Assembly: GCF_008693105.1 (NCBI RefSeq)
Contig: NZ_VXKK01000026.1
Span: forward strand, 1 to 64,000
From: Corynebacterium flavescens
Lineage (GTDB): Bacteria; Actinomycetota; Actinomycetes; Mycobacteriales; Mycobacteriaceae
DNA length: 64,000 nucleotides
Direction: 5' to 3'
The notes beneath the pieces are model-generated. The model saw only the letters and a list, made by a program, of their open reading frames with translations, was not told where the DNA came from and did no database searches. This document shows positions 1-8,479 of this stretch, one piece after another. Position numbers and translations under genes: made by a program. How positions within the stretch are numbered: the stretch's first letter is position 1; each line of letters opens with the position of its first letter.

Positions 1-68
1 AGGAGCTTTTCCTCAATTGCTTTGATCCGTGCGGAATCTGCTGGGTCTCGTTTAGCCACAGTAGTCAT
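1..68 (-). mobile_element. 5' end of a probable IS256-family transposase gene (runs off the window)
   Basis: Reading leftwards, an ATG at 68 is preceded by a good AAGGAG ribosome site and opens a frame that stays open to the window edge; it begins MTTVAKRDPADSARIKAIEE. From memory this start resembles IS256-type transposases common in corynebacteria, but only about 22 residues are visible. The stretch between it and position about 126 would be the end of the insertion sequence, because homology to the HNH repeat copy at 42311 stops abruptly there. The family assignment is inference; the presence of a new gene start and of a broken repeat is seen directly. Confidence 0.55.
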
Positions 69-126
69 TATGGTTTATCTCCTTGATGTGAAGGAAGTCC
101 CTCACACACAAACCATTAGACACTCT

Positions 127-344
127 CTCAGGGCGTGCCCGTTGCGCCTGGCCGCATTAACGGCTAAGCGTTGCTTGCCTGTGTAGGGTGTGGGGCCGAA
201 GTAGATGGCGTGCAGGCTTATAAGCTCGGCGGCATCCTGCGCGCTAGCCCCCATCTTCTCGAGGTCTAGCGCGGATAGCCCCGAGCACTCGGCTACGAGG
301 TCAACACCTCGGCTAAGTTGTGCGAAGTACTCCTGCAAGCCCAT
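127..344 (-). pseudogene. N-terminal fragment of an HNH/13E12-repeat endonuclease, cut off by an IS end
   Basis: About 72 codons starting at the ATG at 344 match the first residues of the full HNH protein at 41523-42527 (shared stretch MGLQEYFAQLSRGVDLVAEC and on). After the shared NAARRNGH stretch the match ends and the frame runs into unrelated sequence that leads to the transposase start at 68. The HNH nuclease domain, which is C-terminal in this family, is missing, so no nuclease function is expected. Several silent and replacement differences from the full copy show that this is an old or independently acquired copy rather than a recent duplicate. Confidence 0.8.
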
Positions 345-558
345 GAGCGTCACGCTAAGGCACCGCCACGCGGTGCGACAATCCCCAACCCGCACCAAGG
401 CGGAGAACTGTGGATAACCCACCCGCACCGCCCCGGTTATCCACAGCCGGGCCGCCTAGCCAGAATTAGGTAGTGCGGTAGCAACGCCATCCGACCTATC
501 CTGAAGGATCGGGCTCGGTGCTGACCAACAAAACCAATGCACTCTACAACCGGAAGAG
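127..558 (-). repeat. Truncated copy of the HNH-gene repeat (partner at 42311-42743)
   Basis: The similarity to the second copy covers the HNH N-terminus and also about 210 bases upstream of its start, including the shared stretches TAGCCAGAATTAGGTAGTGC and CTCGGTGCTGACCAACAAAA. Similarity fades after the GAGC near 558 here and 42743 there. Both copies are in the same orientation and about 42 kb apart, so they could recombine to delete or amplify everything between them. REP13E12-type repeats in mycobacteria are a known parallel. Confidence 0.8.
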
Positions 559-634
559 CTACTTTGTTGGCGCTAGTTCTGGGGGAATCCTAGCGCCGAG
601 AGGTCTGATTTTCATCAGGCTCTACTTCAACTCT

Positions 635-1549
635 TTACTTTTCTTCTTTGTTCTTCTTGTCTTTCTTGCCCTTCTTTTCCTTCCTCTCTTTCTTTGCCTC
701 TTTCACCTTGGATTTCTCCAGTCCGGAGGCGACATCCGGCACGTAGCGGAACTCATCGCGCGGCGGGCGCTCATAAGGCTTTTCGGAGGCTGGGCGCGCG
801 GGGATTTCGGGCAGTTTACGCTGAATCTTCTCATAGGGGATGGTGGAGAGCAGATGAGAAATCACGTTGATACGAGAGCGCTTCTTGTCCTCGGACTCGA
901 CGGTGTACCACGGTGCGCTCGGGGTATCGGTATGAATGAACATCTCATCCTTCGCGCGCGAGTAGTCCTCCCAGCGGGTGATGGACTGCAAGTCCATGGG
1001 GGAGAGCTTCCAACGACGCAGCGGATCGTTGCGGCGTGACTTGAAACGAGCAATCTGCTCCTCATCCGAGACAGAGAACCAGTATTTGCGCAGCATGATT
1101 CCGTCCTCAGCAAGCATGCGCTCGAAGACAGGGGCTTGGTGGAGAAATTGCACGTATTCTTGGTCGGTGCAAAAACCCATCACGCGCTCGACGCCGGCGC
1201 GGTTGTACCAGGAGCGGTCAAAGATGACGATCTCGCCTTTGGTGGGCAGCTTTTCGACGTAGCGTTGGAAGTACCACTGCCCCTGCTCACGGGAGTTCGG
1301 GGCAGGAAGTGCCTCAATGCGGCAGGTACGCGGGTTGAGGTACTGGGTGATGCGCTTGATGGCGGAACCCTTACCGGCGGCGTCACGGCCCTCCATGATG
1401 ACCACCACGCGGGCCCCGGTTTCCACGACCCACTGCTGCATTTCGACGAGCTCGGCCTGAAGGCGTACGAGTTCCTTCTCATAGGCCTCTTTATCCAACT
1501 TGGCGGGCTTCGTCGCTGCTGATGTCGACTTAGATTTCTGTTTACTCAT
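635..1549 (-). CDS. ppk2: Polyphosphate kinase 2 family protein
   Basis: The 304-residue protein is a PPK2, which transfers phosphate between polyphosphate and nucleoside diphosphates or monophosphates in the cytoplasm. Walker A is seen as EGRDAAGKGS at residues 53-62 and the Walker B region as IVIFDRSWYNRAGVERVMGF; the lid-type RRNDPLRRWKLS follows. I start at the ATG at 1549 (AGGAT 6 bases upstream) and not at the longer in-frame start at 1612, whose extra 21 residues match nothing in the family. The C-terminus carries an unusual run of alternating Lys and Glu, roughly the last 25 residues, which may be a flexible charged tail. An exopolyphosphatase (ppx) is at 23205-24164, so the window encodes both a polyphosphate-using kinase and a polyphosphate-degrading enzyme. 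Confidence 0.93.
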   Translation of the reverse strand: MSKQKSKSTSAATKPAKLDKEAYEKELVRLQAELVEMQQWVVETGARVVVIMEGRDAAGKGSAIKRITQYLNPRTCRIEALPAPNSREQGQWYFQRYVEKLPTKGEIVIFDRSWYNRAGVERVMGFCTDQEYVQFLHQAPVFERMLAEDGIMLRKYWFSVSDEEQIARFKSRRNDPLRRWKLSPMDLQSITRWEDYSRAKDEMFIHTDTPSAPWYTVESEDKKRSRINVISHLLSTIPYEKIQRKLPEIPARPASEKPYERPPRDEFRYVPDVASGLEKSKVKEAKKERKEKKGKKDKKNKEEK

Positions 1550-1653
1550 TCTATCGATCCTAGTAGCTTGGACTCCCGCCATGTGCGGATAGAGCTGAGA
1601 TCTACGAAGCACACCACCAACAGTTGCGGCGAAGAGAGCGAGCGGCGCTGCGG

Positions 1654-2034
1654 CTAATGGTTGTCGCGGTCGTTGTCGACGTGGACAATCTCCTTGCTCA
1701 CAGCATCGATATCGTAGTCGTAGTCCATTCCATTGGCGCTGAACTCAAGTTCCCAGATTCTGCGCCCATCATCGGTGTCCAGCTCCGCCTCGCGATCACG
1801 CGCGGCATCCGCGGCCACGCCAGAGTCGGCGAAGGCAATGGCGAATGCCTCATCCGCGGAGATTTCAGCCCCGGCTGCGTCCGGAGCTGGGGATTCTTCC
1901 CGCGGGCTCTCTGTGACAGTGACAGTATCTCCCGTGGGGCTTTCTGGCTGTGAGGCGGAATTGGACCCACAGGCTGCGAGTACGGTGGCGAAAGCTACGG
2001 TGCAGGTTCCGGCGAGGACACGGTTGTACTTCAT
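1654..2034 (-). CDS. PepSY-domain lipoprotein
   Basis: A 126-residue protein starting at the ATG at 2034, which has a strong GGAGG site; a longer reading to 2139 has no support. A signal peptide with lipobox LAAC is followed by a Ser/Pro/Glu-rich linker and a C-terminal PepSY-like domain (EISADEAFAIAFADSGV, then ELDTDDGRRIWELEF and YDYDIDAVSKEIVHVD). PepSY domains are small outside-facing domains often found as peptidase inhibitors or in sensor proteins; the partner here is unknown. It is a single gene between ppk2 and the FAH hydrolase on the same strand, with gaps of about 100 and 140 bases. Confidence 0.85.
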   Translation of the reverse strand: MKYNRVLAGTCTVAFATVLAACGSNSASQPESPTGDTVTVTESPREESPAPDAAGAEISADEAFAIAFADSGVAADAARDREAELDTDDGRRIWELEFSANGMDYDYDIDAVSKEIVHVDNDRDNH

Positions 2035-2175
2035 TTCGTTTACCTCCATGAAGTCGTCGAGGAAAAGTGCTTTTGGGATAGCAACCATTGAGCCATAATT
2101 TCTTCGTTCCCGCAGAAACCGGCACCCCCATCTTCTCACCCCTGCCCGCGCCCAGGCAGTTACTTTGCCACACCC

Positions 2176-3045
2176 TTAGCTGTGGCAGGAGCAATCCTCG
2201 CCACAGGTTTCAGGGGCAGCGCCGAAGTGCGTTGTATTAGAAATATGCCCCAATCCCTCGATGTCGATGTCGACACTCTGGCCGTCGTGGATGAAGGCCT
2301 GCGGGTCACGCGCAAAGCCCACTCCTTCGGGGGTACCGGTGACGATCACGTCTCCGGGGTTAAGCGGATAGATATGGGAGCAGAATTCGATGAGCTCGGC
2401 CACGGAGAAGATGAGATCGTCAGTATCGTCGCTTTGGCGTACCTGACCGTCAACGGTCGTCGTCAGCTTGGCATGGGAACCGGGTGACCACTCGTCCGCC
2501 GTTGTAAGCCAGGGGCCGAATCCCGCAGTCTTGTAGAAGGACTTGCCTGCATGGAATTGCGAGGTACGGCGCTGAAAATCCCGCAACGTGTAATCATTCA
2601 TGATGGCATAGCCGGCCACATACTCGAGTGCATCGGCGCGAGTGACCTGATGAGCACGTTGCCCAATTACTACGGCCAGTTCGCCCTCGTAGTCCAGCTG
2701 CGAAGTGGCGTAGTCAGGAATGAAAATATCGTCATAGGGGCCGGTGAGGGCCTCCGGGAACTTGATGAACAGGGTGGGGAACTCAGGAAAATCGCGGCCC
2801 ATCTCGCGAATATGCTTGGCATAGTTGAGCCCGACGCAGATGATCTTGCCTGGAGTGGGCACTACCGCATCAAGATCTGCGGGGTCGAAGACGAGGGGCT
2901 CGCCCGAGATGTGCGCTGATTTACGCCAGTCCTCGCTGCGCAGCAGTGCGCCGACATCATCGAAGTCAAGTTCCACACCGACGCGCGGAGCATCGATGCG
3001 GATAGCGGTTGTTCCATAAGCAGTGCGCAGGGTGGCTAATTTCAT
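2176..3045 (-). CDS. Fumarylacetoacetate hydrolase family protein
   Basis: The 289-residue protein has the FAH C-terminal fold: GKIICVGLNYAKHIREMG, then LDYEGELAVVIG with the metal-binding glutamates, DYTLRDFQRR and VIVTGTPEGVGF near the end. Members hydrolyse or decarboxylate beta-diketo acids such as fumarylpyruvate or oxaloacetate; the exact substrate cannot be read here. The ATG at 3045 lies 16 bases after the pth stop and has no clear ribosome site, so it may be translationally coupled to pth. A Cys/His-rich tail (CGEDCSCHS) after the catalytic domain is unusual for the family and could bind metal; that is a guess. Confidence 0.88.
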   Translation of the reverse strand: MKLATLRTAYGTTAIRIDAPRVGVELDFDDVGALLRSEDWRKSAHISGEPLVFDPADLDAVVPTPGKIICVGLNYAKHIREMGRDFPEFPTLFIKFPEALTGPYDDIFIPDYATSQLDYEGELAVVIGQRAHQVTRADALEYVAGYAIMNDYTLRDFQRRTSQFHAGKSFYKTAGFGPWLTTADEWSPGSHAKLTTTVDGQVRQSDDTDDLIFSVAELIEFCSHIYPLNPGDVIVTGTPEGVGFARDPQAFIHDGQSVDIDIEGLGHISNTTHFGAAPETCGEDCSCHS

Positions 3046-3061
3046 GAGGGATAGTCTACGA

Positions 3062-3601
3062 CTATCCCAGGTTCTCACGCAGCAGGTCTACGGCATCGGC
3101 GCAGATAATCGGAATCTCTGCAGACTCGCGTTTGCTCCACGGTTTGAGCACGAAAGCCGCTGGGTCCATTCGCCCGGGTGGACGCCCAATGCCGATGGAC
3201 AAGCGCTGATACTCCTTGGTGCCCAGCGAGGATGTGCAAGAGCGCAGCCCGTTGTGGCCGTGGTCCCCGCCGCCGAGACGCAAACGCAAGGCTGCAAAAT
3301 CGAGTTCCAGCTCGTCGTGGACCACCACGATACGCGCCGGTGGCACATCGAAGTATTGTGCCAGCGATTTAACGGGGCCGCCGCTGAGGTTCATGAAGCT
3401 GCGCGGCTTGGCCAAGATGAGCTTGGAGTTGCCTTCGCGTGCCTCAGCGACCTCAGTATTGCTTTTCTTGTGTACGGAAAAGCGCGCGCTATACTCGCCG
3501 GCTAGTTCCTCCAGCACGCGGAAACCGATGTTGTGCCGAGTGTTCTCGTACTTGGGGCCGGGGTTGCCAAGGCCCACGATAAGCAGGGGGGTGGTGTTCA
3601 C
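3062..3601 (-). CDS. pth: Peptidyl-tRNA hydrolase
   Basis: Releases tRNA from peptidyl-tRNAs that drop off the ribosome. The 179-residue length is normal. LIVGLGNPGPKYENTRHNIG contains the catalytic His (residue 23 in NTRHN), followed by KPRSFMNLSGG and the HDELELDFAALRLRLGGGDHGHNG region. The start is GTG at 3601; an ATG ten bases upstream is in another frame. It is the last translation gene of the leftward block glmU-prs-rplY-pth; a terminator at 3678-3726 separates it from rplY, so it probably has its own promoter in 3602-3675. Confidence 0.97.
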   Translation of the reverse strand: MNTTPLLIVGLGNPGPKYENTRHNIGFRVLEELAGEYSARFSVHKKSNTEVAEAREGNSKLILAKPRSFMNLSGGPVKSLAQYFDVPPARIVVVHDELELDFAALRLRLGGGDHGHNGLRSCTSSLGTKEYQRLSIGIGRPPGRMDPAAFVLKPWSKRESAEIPIICADAVDLLRENLG

Positions 3602-3677
3602 GGTTTCTCATTGTGACACATAGAAATACGCTTGGGGCTCTTAGGTGAGGTGCTAGCGCTTAAGCCAAAAACAGCGA

Positions 3678-3726
3678 AGCACCCTTATCCGCCCCAGACA
3701 ATAGAGTCAGGGAGAATAAGGGTGCT
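3678..3726 (-). terminator. Rho-independent terminator after rplY
   Basis: An 11-bp perfect stem, AGCACCCTTAT (3678-3688) with ATAAGGGTGCT (3716-3726), is followed on the minus strand within 7 bases by a run of five T. It lies 28 bases past the rplY stop. Confidence 0.85.
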
Positions 3727-3753
3727 GTGTGCACAGGAAGTGCGGGGAGAGTT

Positions 3754-4398
3754 TTACTCCTCGCCCTCGGCCGCTGCGTCCTCGGAGGACTCAGCACCAG
3801 CCTCGGCGCCGCCTTCCTCAGCAGCCTCAGCGGCCTCCTCGAGCTCCTCATCAACCTCAGGCAGGTTGATGGAGACGATGGCGGTCTCGGGGTCTGCAAC
3901 GAGGGTGGTGCCCTCCGGCATAACCAGCTCGCCGGCGGTGATTACGGTGCCCTCTCCAAGGCCCTCGATGGACAGAACAATCTCTTCTGGAATGCTCAGT
4001 ACGTCAGACTCAACCAGGATCTCGCTGGCGTCCTGCAGGTACATGGTGCCCGGCTCCGGCTCGCCCTCGATGGTGACGGGAACCTCAACCTCAACCTTTT
4101 CGCCGCGCTTAATAGCCAGCAGGTCGATGTGGTCGATGTCGAAGGTCAGGACGTTCTGGTCAACGTGCTTGACCATGGCCAGGTGCTGCTCGCCCTCGAG
4201 CTCGAGCTCGAGAACAGCGTTGACGCCGTGGTTACGGACGAGGGACTGGATTTCGAGGAGGGCAACGGAAAAGTGCATAGGATCCTGCTTGTTGCCGTAG
4301 ATCACGCCGGGGACGCGCTTTTGCTGGCGCAGGCGGCGGGCAAAGCCCTTGCCAAACTCGTTACGTACTTCTGCCTTGATAATTTCGCGCTCTGCCAT
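3754..4398 (-). CDS. rplY: 50S ribosomal protein L25/general stress protein Ctc
   Basis: Binds 5S rRNA in the large ribosomal subunit. The 214-residue protein has the long CTC form: an L25 domain at about residues 1-95 (EIIKAEVRNEFGKGFARRLR, VPGVIYG) and a TL5-type beta-barrel C-terminal domain to about residue 185, then a very acidic Ala/Glu tail typical of actinobacterial L25. It sits downstream of prs with its own likely promoter in the 260-base gap, since a prs terminator is at 4466-4504. Confidence 0.97.
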   Translation of the reverse strand: MAEREIIKAEVRNEFGKGFARRLRQQKRVPGVIYGNKQDPMHFSVALLEIQSLVRNHGVNAVLELELEGEQHLAMVKHVDQNVLTFDIDHIDLLAIKRGEKVEVEVPVTIEGEPEPGTMYLQDASEILVESDVLSIPEEIVLSIEGLGEGTVITAGELVMPEGTTLVADPETAIVSINLPEVDEELEEAAEAAEEGGAEAGAESSEDAAAEGEE

Positions 4399-4465
4399 GA
4401 GGCACTCTCCTTGAATAAAGTCTTTTACGGGGATGCGGCGGCCGACGAGGTAGAAAAACGACGAA

Positions 4466-4504
4466 AGCCTGCCGATGGACGTCTTGGACGAGTCATCGCA
4501 GGCT
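4466..4504 (-). terminator. Probable terminator after prs
   Basis: On the minus strand AGCCTGCGATG (4504-4494) pairs with CATCGGCAGGCT (4477-4466) with one bulge, followed by TTCGTCGTTTTT. It would end the glmU-prs transcript. It could instead be a leader hairpin of rplY, 68 bases from its start. Confidence 0.6.
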
Positions 4505-4659
4505 AGATAGCACAGTGCTCAAACTATAATCGCGTCGATAACGGTTTCCTGCTGATAATACACAGGTTGCCCTCGCCGAGACGCCCCATAGCGTAGCATG
4601 CGCCAGATAAGGAAACCAAAATGCCTGTAACTTCCTCATTTGGTGCAGCGGTGCGCTGG

Positions 4660-5634
4660 CTACTCGGTTTCGAAAAGCGTGGTCACGGAACCATTCTCGA
4701 AGATTTCGTGGATGGTACGGGCCAGCAGTGGCGCAATGGAGAGAACCGTCAGGTTGGACCAACCCTCAGTGGACTGCGGCAGCGTATCGGTGGTGATGAT
4801 CTCCTTAGCGCCGCACTCGCTCAAGCGCTCGCGTGCCGGATCGGAGAAGACGCCGTGAGTACAAGCAATGACGACGGACTTGGCACCGGCCTCACGTAGG
4901 ACGCGGACAGCGCCGGCGATGGTTCCGCCGGTATCAATCATGTCATCGAGCAAGATGCAATCCTTGCCCTCTACCTCGCCCACGACGCGGTTAGACACGG
5001 TCTGGTTTGCTACCTCGGTGGAACGTGACTTGTGGACGAAGGCCAGCGGCGCGCCGCCGAGCTCGTGTGCCCACTTCTCCGCGACCTTCACGCGGCCGGC
5101 GTCAGGGGAGACGACAGCGAGGTTGTGGATGGGGTAGTGGTTCTTGATGTAGTCAACCAGGATCGGCATGGCGTGCATGTGATCGACTGGGCCATCGAAA
5201 AAGCCCTGGATCTGGTCGGTGTGCAGATCGACGGAAACAATGCGATCGGCTCCAGCAGCCAAGAGGAGGTCCGCAACGAGGCGGGCGGAGATGGGCTCAC
5301 GGCCGCGGTGCTTCTTATCCTGGCGGGCATAAGGATAGAAGGGCAAAATCGCGGTAATGCGCTTGGCGGAACCACGTTTGAGCGCATCGATCATGATGAG
5401 CTGCTCCATCAGCCACTTATTCAATGGCTGCGTGTGCGACTGCATGACGAAGCAGTCGGCGCCACGCACCGACTCCTCGAAGCGGATGAAGATTTCGCCG
5501 TTGGCGAAGTCACGAGCGGTGGTGGGAACCAATTCAGTCTTGAGTTCCTTGGCTACAGCCTGAGCCAATTCCGGGTGTGCACGCCCGGAAAATAGCTTCA
5601 TATTCTTGCTGCTGCCAGTTACCTTGCCAGTCAT
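4660..5634 (-). CDS. prs: Ribose-phosphate pyrophosphokinase
   Basis: Makes PRPP from ribose 5-phosphate and ATP, feeding purine, pyrimidine, His, Trp and NAD synthesis, and in this group decaprenyl-phospho-arabinose for the cell wall. The 324-residue protein is of family length. It shows FANGEIFIRFEESVRG, the ATP loop ILPFYPYARQDKKHRGREPISA, the metal/flexible region VSVDLHTDQIQGFFDGPVDH, and the PRPP loop CILLDDMIDTGGTI. It begins 15 bases after the glmU stop, so the two are one operon, as in related genomes. Confidence 0.98.
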   Translation of the reverse strand: MTGKVTGSSKNMKLFSGRAHPELAQAVAKELKTELVPTTARDFANGEIFIRFEESVRGADCFVMQSHTQPLNKWLMEQLIMIDALKRGSAKRITAILPFYPYARQDKKHRGREPISARLVADLLLAAGADRIVSVDLHTDQIQGFFDGPVDHMHAMPILVDYIKNHYPIHNLAVVSPDAGRVKVAEKWAHELGGAPLAFVHKSRSTEVANQTVSNRVVGEVEGKDCILLDDMIDTGGTIAGAVRVLREAGAKSVVIACTHGVFSDPARERLSECGAKEIITTDTLPQSTEGWSNLTVLSIAPLLARTIHEIFENGSVTTLFETE

Positions 5635-5649
5635 GGGAGAATGTGCCCC

Positions 5650-7095
5650 TTACTCTATGTTTTCCTGTGCGCGGGCAGCGGCCTCGGCCGCCGGAGTGCC
5701 CGGACGTTTCTTTTGTACCCAGCCCTCGATGTTGCGCTGCTTTCCACCGGAGACCACGAGTGCTCCCGCGGGAACATCGTCTTTGATTACTGTACCCGCC
5801 CCGGAATACGCGCCATCACCGACGTTGACCGGAGCGATAAACATTGTGTCAGAACCGGTACGCACGTGGCTGCCGATATTAGTGTGATGCTTATTAACCC
5901 CGTCATAATTGACAAAGACGGAGGAGGCGCCGATGTTGGATTCCTCGCCCACCGTGGCATCCCCAATGTAGGTCAGGTGCGGAACCTTGGAGCCGCGGCC
6001 GATCTGAGCGTTCTTTGACTCAACGAAGCCGCCAAGCTTGGCTCCCTCCCCAAGCAGCGTGTGCGGGCGAATATAGGTGAAAGGTCCAACGTTGGCATTG
6101 GTGCCGATGACGGAGTCAAAACCGTGTGTGCGCACAACTTTGGCTCCGGAACCAACCTGCATGTTTGTCAGTGTGGAATCCGGGCCGACCTCGGCGTCCT
6201 CAGCAATAGAGGTGGTACCTAGCAATTGAGTGCCAGGATAAATAGTGACATCGGAGGCGATGGTGACAGTCACATCAATCCAGGTGCTCTCCGGATCGAT
6301 GATGGTGGCGCCGGCGAGCATCGCGGAATGCACCACGCGCCGGTTGAGCTCGCGCCCTGCGCTAGCGAGTTGAGCTCTGTCGTTGACTCCTGCCAGCTCG
6401 GCTGGATCCTTAGCAGTGTAGGCGCCCACTTTGTGGCCCTCTTTGCGCGCGATCTCCAACACATCGGTGATATAGAGCTCACCCTGGGCGTTATCGGAAT
6501 TCAATTCCTTCAGCGCGTGGCGCAGTACCGCGGCATCGAAGGCAAAAACGCCCGAGTTAACCTCGTCGACGAGGAGCTGCTGCGGGCTGGCATCCTTGTG
6601 CTCGACAATCGCCTCGACCTGGCCATCCGCAGTGCGGATAATGCGTCCATACCCGGTCGGGTCCTCTTGGCGCATGGACAATACTGTCACGGCGTTTCCC
6701 GCTTCGACGTGAGATGCGGCCAAGTCCTGCAGGGTCTGGGGGCGAAGCAATGGCACATCAGCATTGGTGACGATGACGGTTCCCTTAAATTCCGGGATGG
6801 CGGCGATGCCGCAGGCCACCGCGTCACCCGTGCCCTGTTGCTCGGGCTGGACGGCCTGGATGACCTCGTGGGTGAGTTCCGCCGAAATCGCATCGATGGC
6901 GGGGGAAACCAGCTCACGCTGGTGCCCTACAACGGCGACGATGTGGACAGGATCTAGACCGTCTGCCGCATGCAGAGCGTGGCCCACGAGGGGGCGCCCG
7001 CCGATGCTATGCAAGGTCTTGGGCGTCTTGGACTTCATGCGGGTGCCGGCGCCGGCCGCGAGGACGACGATGGCGCAAGGTTGTGTTGCTACCAC
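5650..7095 (-). CDS. glmU: Bifunctional UDP-N-acetylglucosamine pyrophosphorylase/glucosamine-1-phosphate N-acetyltransferase
   Basis: Makes UDP-GlcNAc for peptidoglycan and mycothiol. The N-terminal uridyltransferase begins IVVLAAGAGTRMKSKTPKTL; GYGRIIRTADG and EVNSGVFAFD follow. The C-terminal left-handed beta-helix has hexapeptide repeats and the acetyl-transfer region GGFVESKNAQIGRGSKVPHL. I prefer the GTG at 7095 (AGGAGT upstream), giving 481 residues, close to the C. glutamicum protein as I recall it. An ATG at 7143 with GAGGGG upstream would add 16 residues and is a fair alternative. First gene of the glmU-prs unit, 64 bases after the MFS stop. Confidence 0.96.
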   Translation of the reverse strand: MVATQPCAIVVLAAGAGTRMKSKTPKTLHSIGGRPLVGHALHAADGLDPVHIVAVVGHQRELVSPAIDAISAELTHEVIQAVQPEQQGTGDAVACGIAAIPEFKGTVIVTNADVPLLRPQTLQDLAASHVEAGNAVTVLSMRQEDPTGYGRIIRTADGQVEAIVEHKDASPQQLLVDEVNSGVFAFDAAVLRHALKELNSDNAQGELYITDVLEIARKEGHKVGAYTAKDPAELAGVNDRAQLASAGRELNRRVVHSAMLAGATIIDPESTWIDVTVTIASDVTIYPGTQLLGTTSIAEDAEVGPDSTLTNMQVGSGAKVVRTHGFDSVIGTNANVGPFTYIRPHTLLGEGAKLGGFVESKNAQIGRGSKVPHLTYIGDATVGEESNIGASSVFVNYDGVNKHHTNIGSHVRTGSDTMFIAPVNVGDGAYSGAGTVIKDDVPAGALVVSGGKQRNIEGWVQKKRPGTPAAEAAARAQENIE

Positions 7096-7159
7096 TGGAA
7101 TGGGAACTCCTGGGGGTCTCGAGTCTGAGTTTGCTTTCCACATCTTAACGCCCCTCGTC

Positions 7160-8395
7160 CTAAACGGGGGCTGATACATCCTTCAGCGCCCGCGCGCGAT
7201 AGGAGCCAAATAGGCCTACGCAGGCAAAGAAGAGCAGAGTCGCTATCGGACCCGCGAGGGCGACAGCAGCAGAAATTGCCCCCAGAACCAACAGAATGAG
7301 GCCCATCATCGTGTTAGCTGCACCCACGTATTGGGTGCGTCGGTCACCGCTGGCCATGTCCACAACATAGGTTTTGCGCGCGACACGGATGAAGGTGTGG
7401 GCAAGGTTGACCAGAAAGAAACCCAGCGGAAGCGCCCAGGCGTTGACGGCGGCGGGCGCCCACGCAGCGCAGGCAATGACGCCCAACAAAGTCAGGGAAG
7501 CGGCTAATGCTCCCGCCGACATCACGTCTTTCGAGGAACGGTCTGACCAGATACCGGAGATCCTGCCGCCGATGAGGCTGGCCATACCGGAGGCAAGCAC
7601 GAATCCGGCCAGGCCACTGAGAGCGCTGTGACCGGAGGAGCTAGCCAGGGCCACGATAAAGGAGGTAGATAGCGCGGTAATGAGCATCAGCGCGCGCACG
7701 TTGACGAAGGCGCGGAAGTCGGCTTCTTGGCTGTAGAGCCGCCAGGTATCTGTGAGCCAGTGCTTGTCGATGCCCCGCTCAGGAGTATCAGTATCTGGTA
7801 CAGGTTCCCTGATCCCCCGGAAAATCTCGGCGGCCAACAGCCAGAATATGGCCCCGCAGCCCAGCACCAAGGCCAGTGCCCAATTGGGCACTGGGCTAAA
7901 CAGTGCCAGGGTAACTCCCGTGATGAGTGTGCCGGCCCCGCCTATCTGAGCGGCGCGACCGGTCACCAGGCCGCGACTTCCTTTGGAGATTGTCCTGCCC
8001 TGCACGTCCTTGCCGGTGATAGAGCACAAGGCTCTAAAAATCGAGAGAAAACCAAGCACCACGATGCTGAGTACCCCGAGAAACCAGGACTTCGTGAGCA
8101 GGGCTGCGGCTGCCAGCCCTAGGGCGCACAGACCCTGGCCCACCGAGCCCACCAGCCACAAGCGCTTGCGGGCGGCGTGGATGCTGACCCAAGGCGTCAA
8201 GGCTGCTTGAGGCAGCATGGAGCCGGATTCACGGATAGGAACCAGCAGGGCGGTAAAGACGTGGGGTACGCCAGCGGCACCAAAGATCCAGGGCAAGATG
8301 GTCTTGGCTGAAACGAGCTCGTCAGCAATGTTCTGCAGGCCATTTGACCAAGCAATGCGCCGCGCTGCGGGCGCTTGAGATTGAGAAGAAGTCAT
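7160..8395 (-). CDS. MFS transporter
   Basis: A 411-residue membrane protein with about 12 hydrophobic segments and the loop after the sixth containing the charged stretch PDTDTPERGIDKHWL. The family places it in the major facilitator superfamily. The substrate cannot be inferred; there is no strong resemblance to a named drug or sugar carrier. It is divergent from the multicopper oxidase (84 bases between starts), so the two could share a control region and could be functionally linked, for example in metal handling, but nothing in the sequence proves that. Confidence 0.82.
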   Translation of the reverse strand: MTSSQSQAPAARRIAWSNGLQNIADELVSAKTILPWIFGAAGVPHVFTALLVPIRESGSMLPQAALTPWVSIHAARKRLWLVGSVGQGLCALGLAAAALLTKSWFLGVLSIVVLGFLSIFRALCSITGKDVQGRTISKGSRGLVTGRAAQIGGAGTLITGVTLALFSPVPNWALALVLGCGAIFWLLAAEIFRGIREPVPDTDTPERGIDKHWLTDTWRLYSQEADFRAFVNVRALMLITALSTSFIVALASSSGHSALSGLAGFVLASGMASLIGGRISGIWSDRSSKDVMSAGALAASLTLLGVIACAAWAPAAVNAWALPLGFFLVNLAHTFIRVARKTYVVDMASGDRRTQYVGAANTMMGLILLVLGAISAAVALAGPIATLLFFACVGLFGSYRARALKDVSAPV

Positions 8396-8479
8396 GAGGA
8401 CTTTCAGCTTATGTGAGAAGGGACCACCTTTGAGAACTCGTGCACCTGTCAGCGGCGAGAGACTCTAGACTCGGTAGTC

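Noticed and set aside
568..618. Inverted repeat GGCGCTA/TAGCGCC before the ppk2 stop as a terminator
   Set aside because: Only 7 bp with a long loop and no T run on the minus strand.
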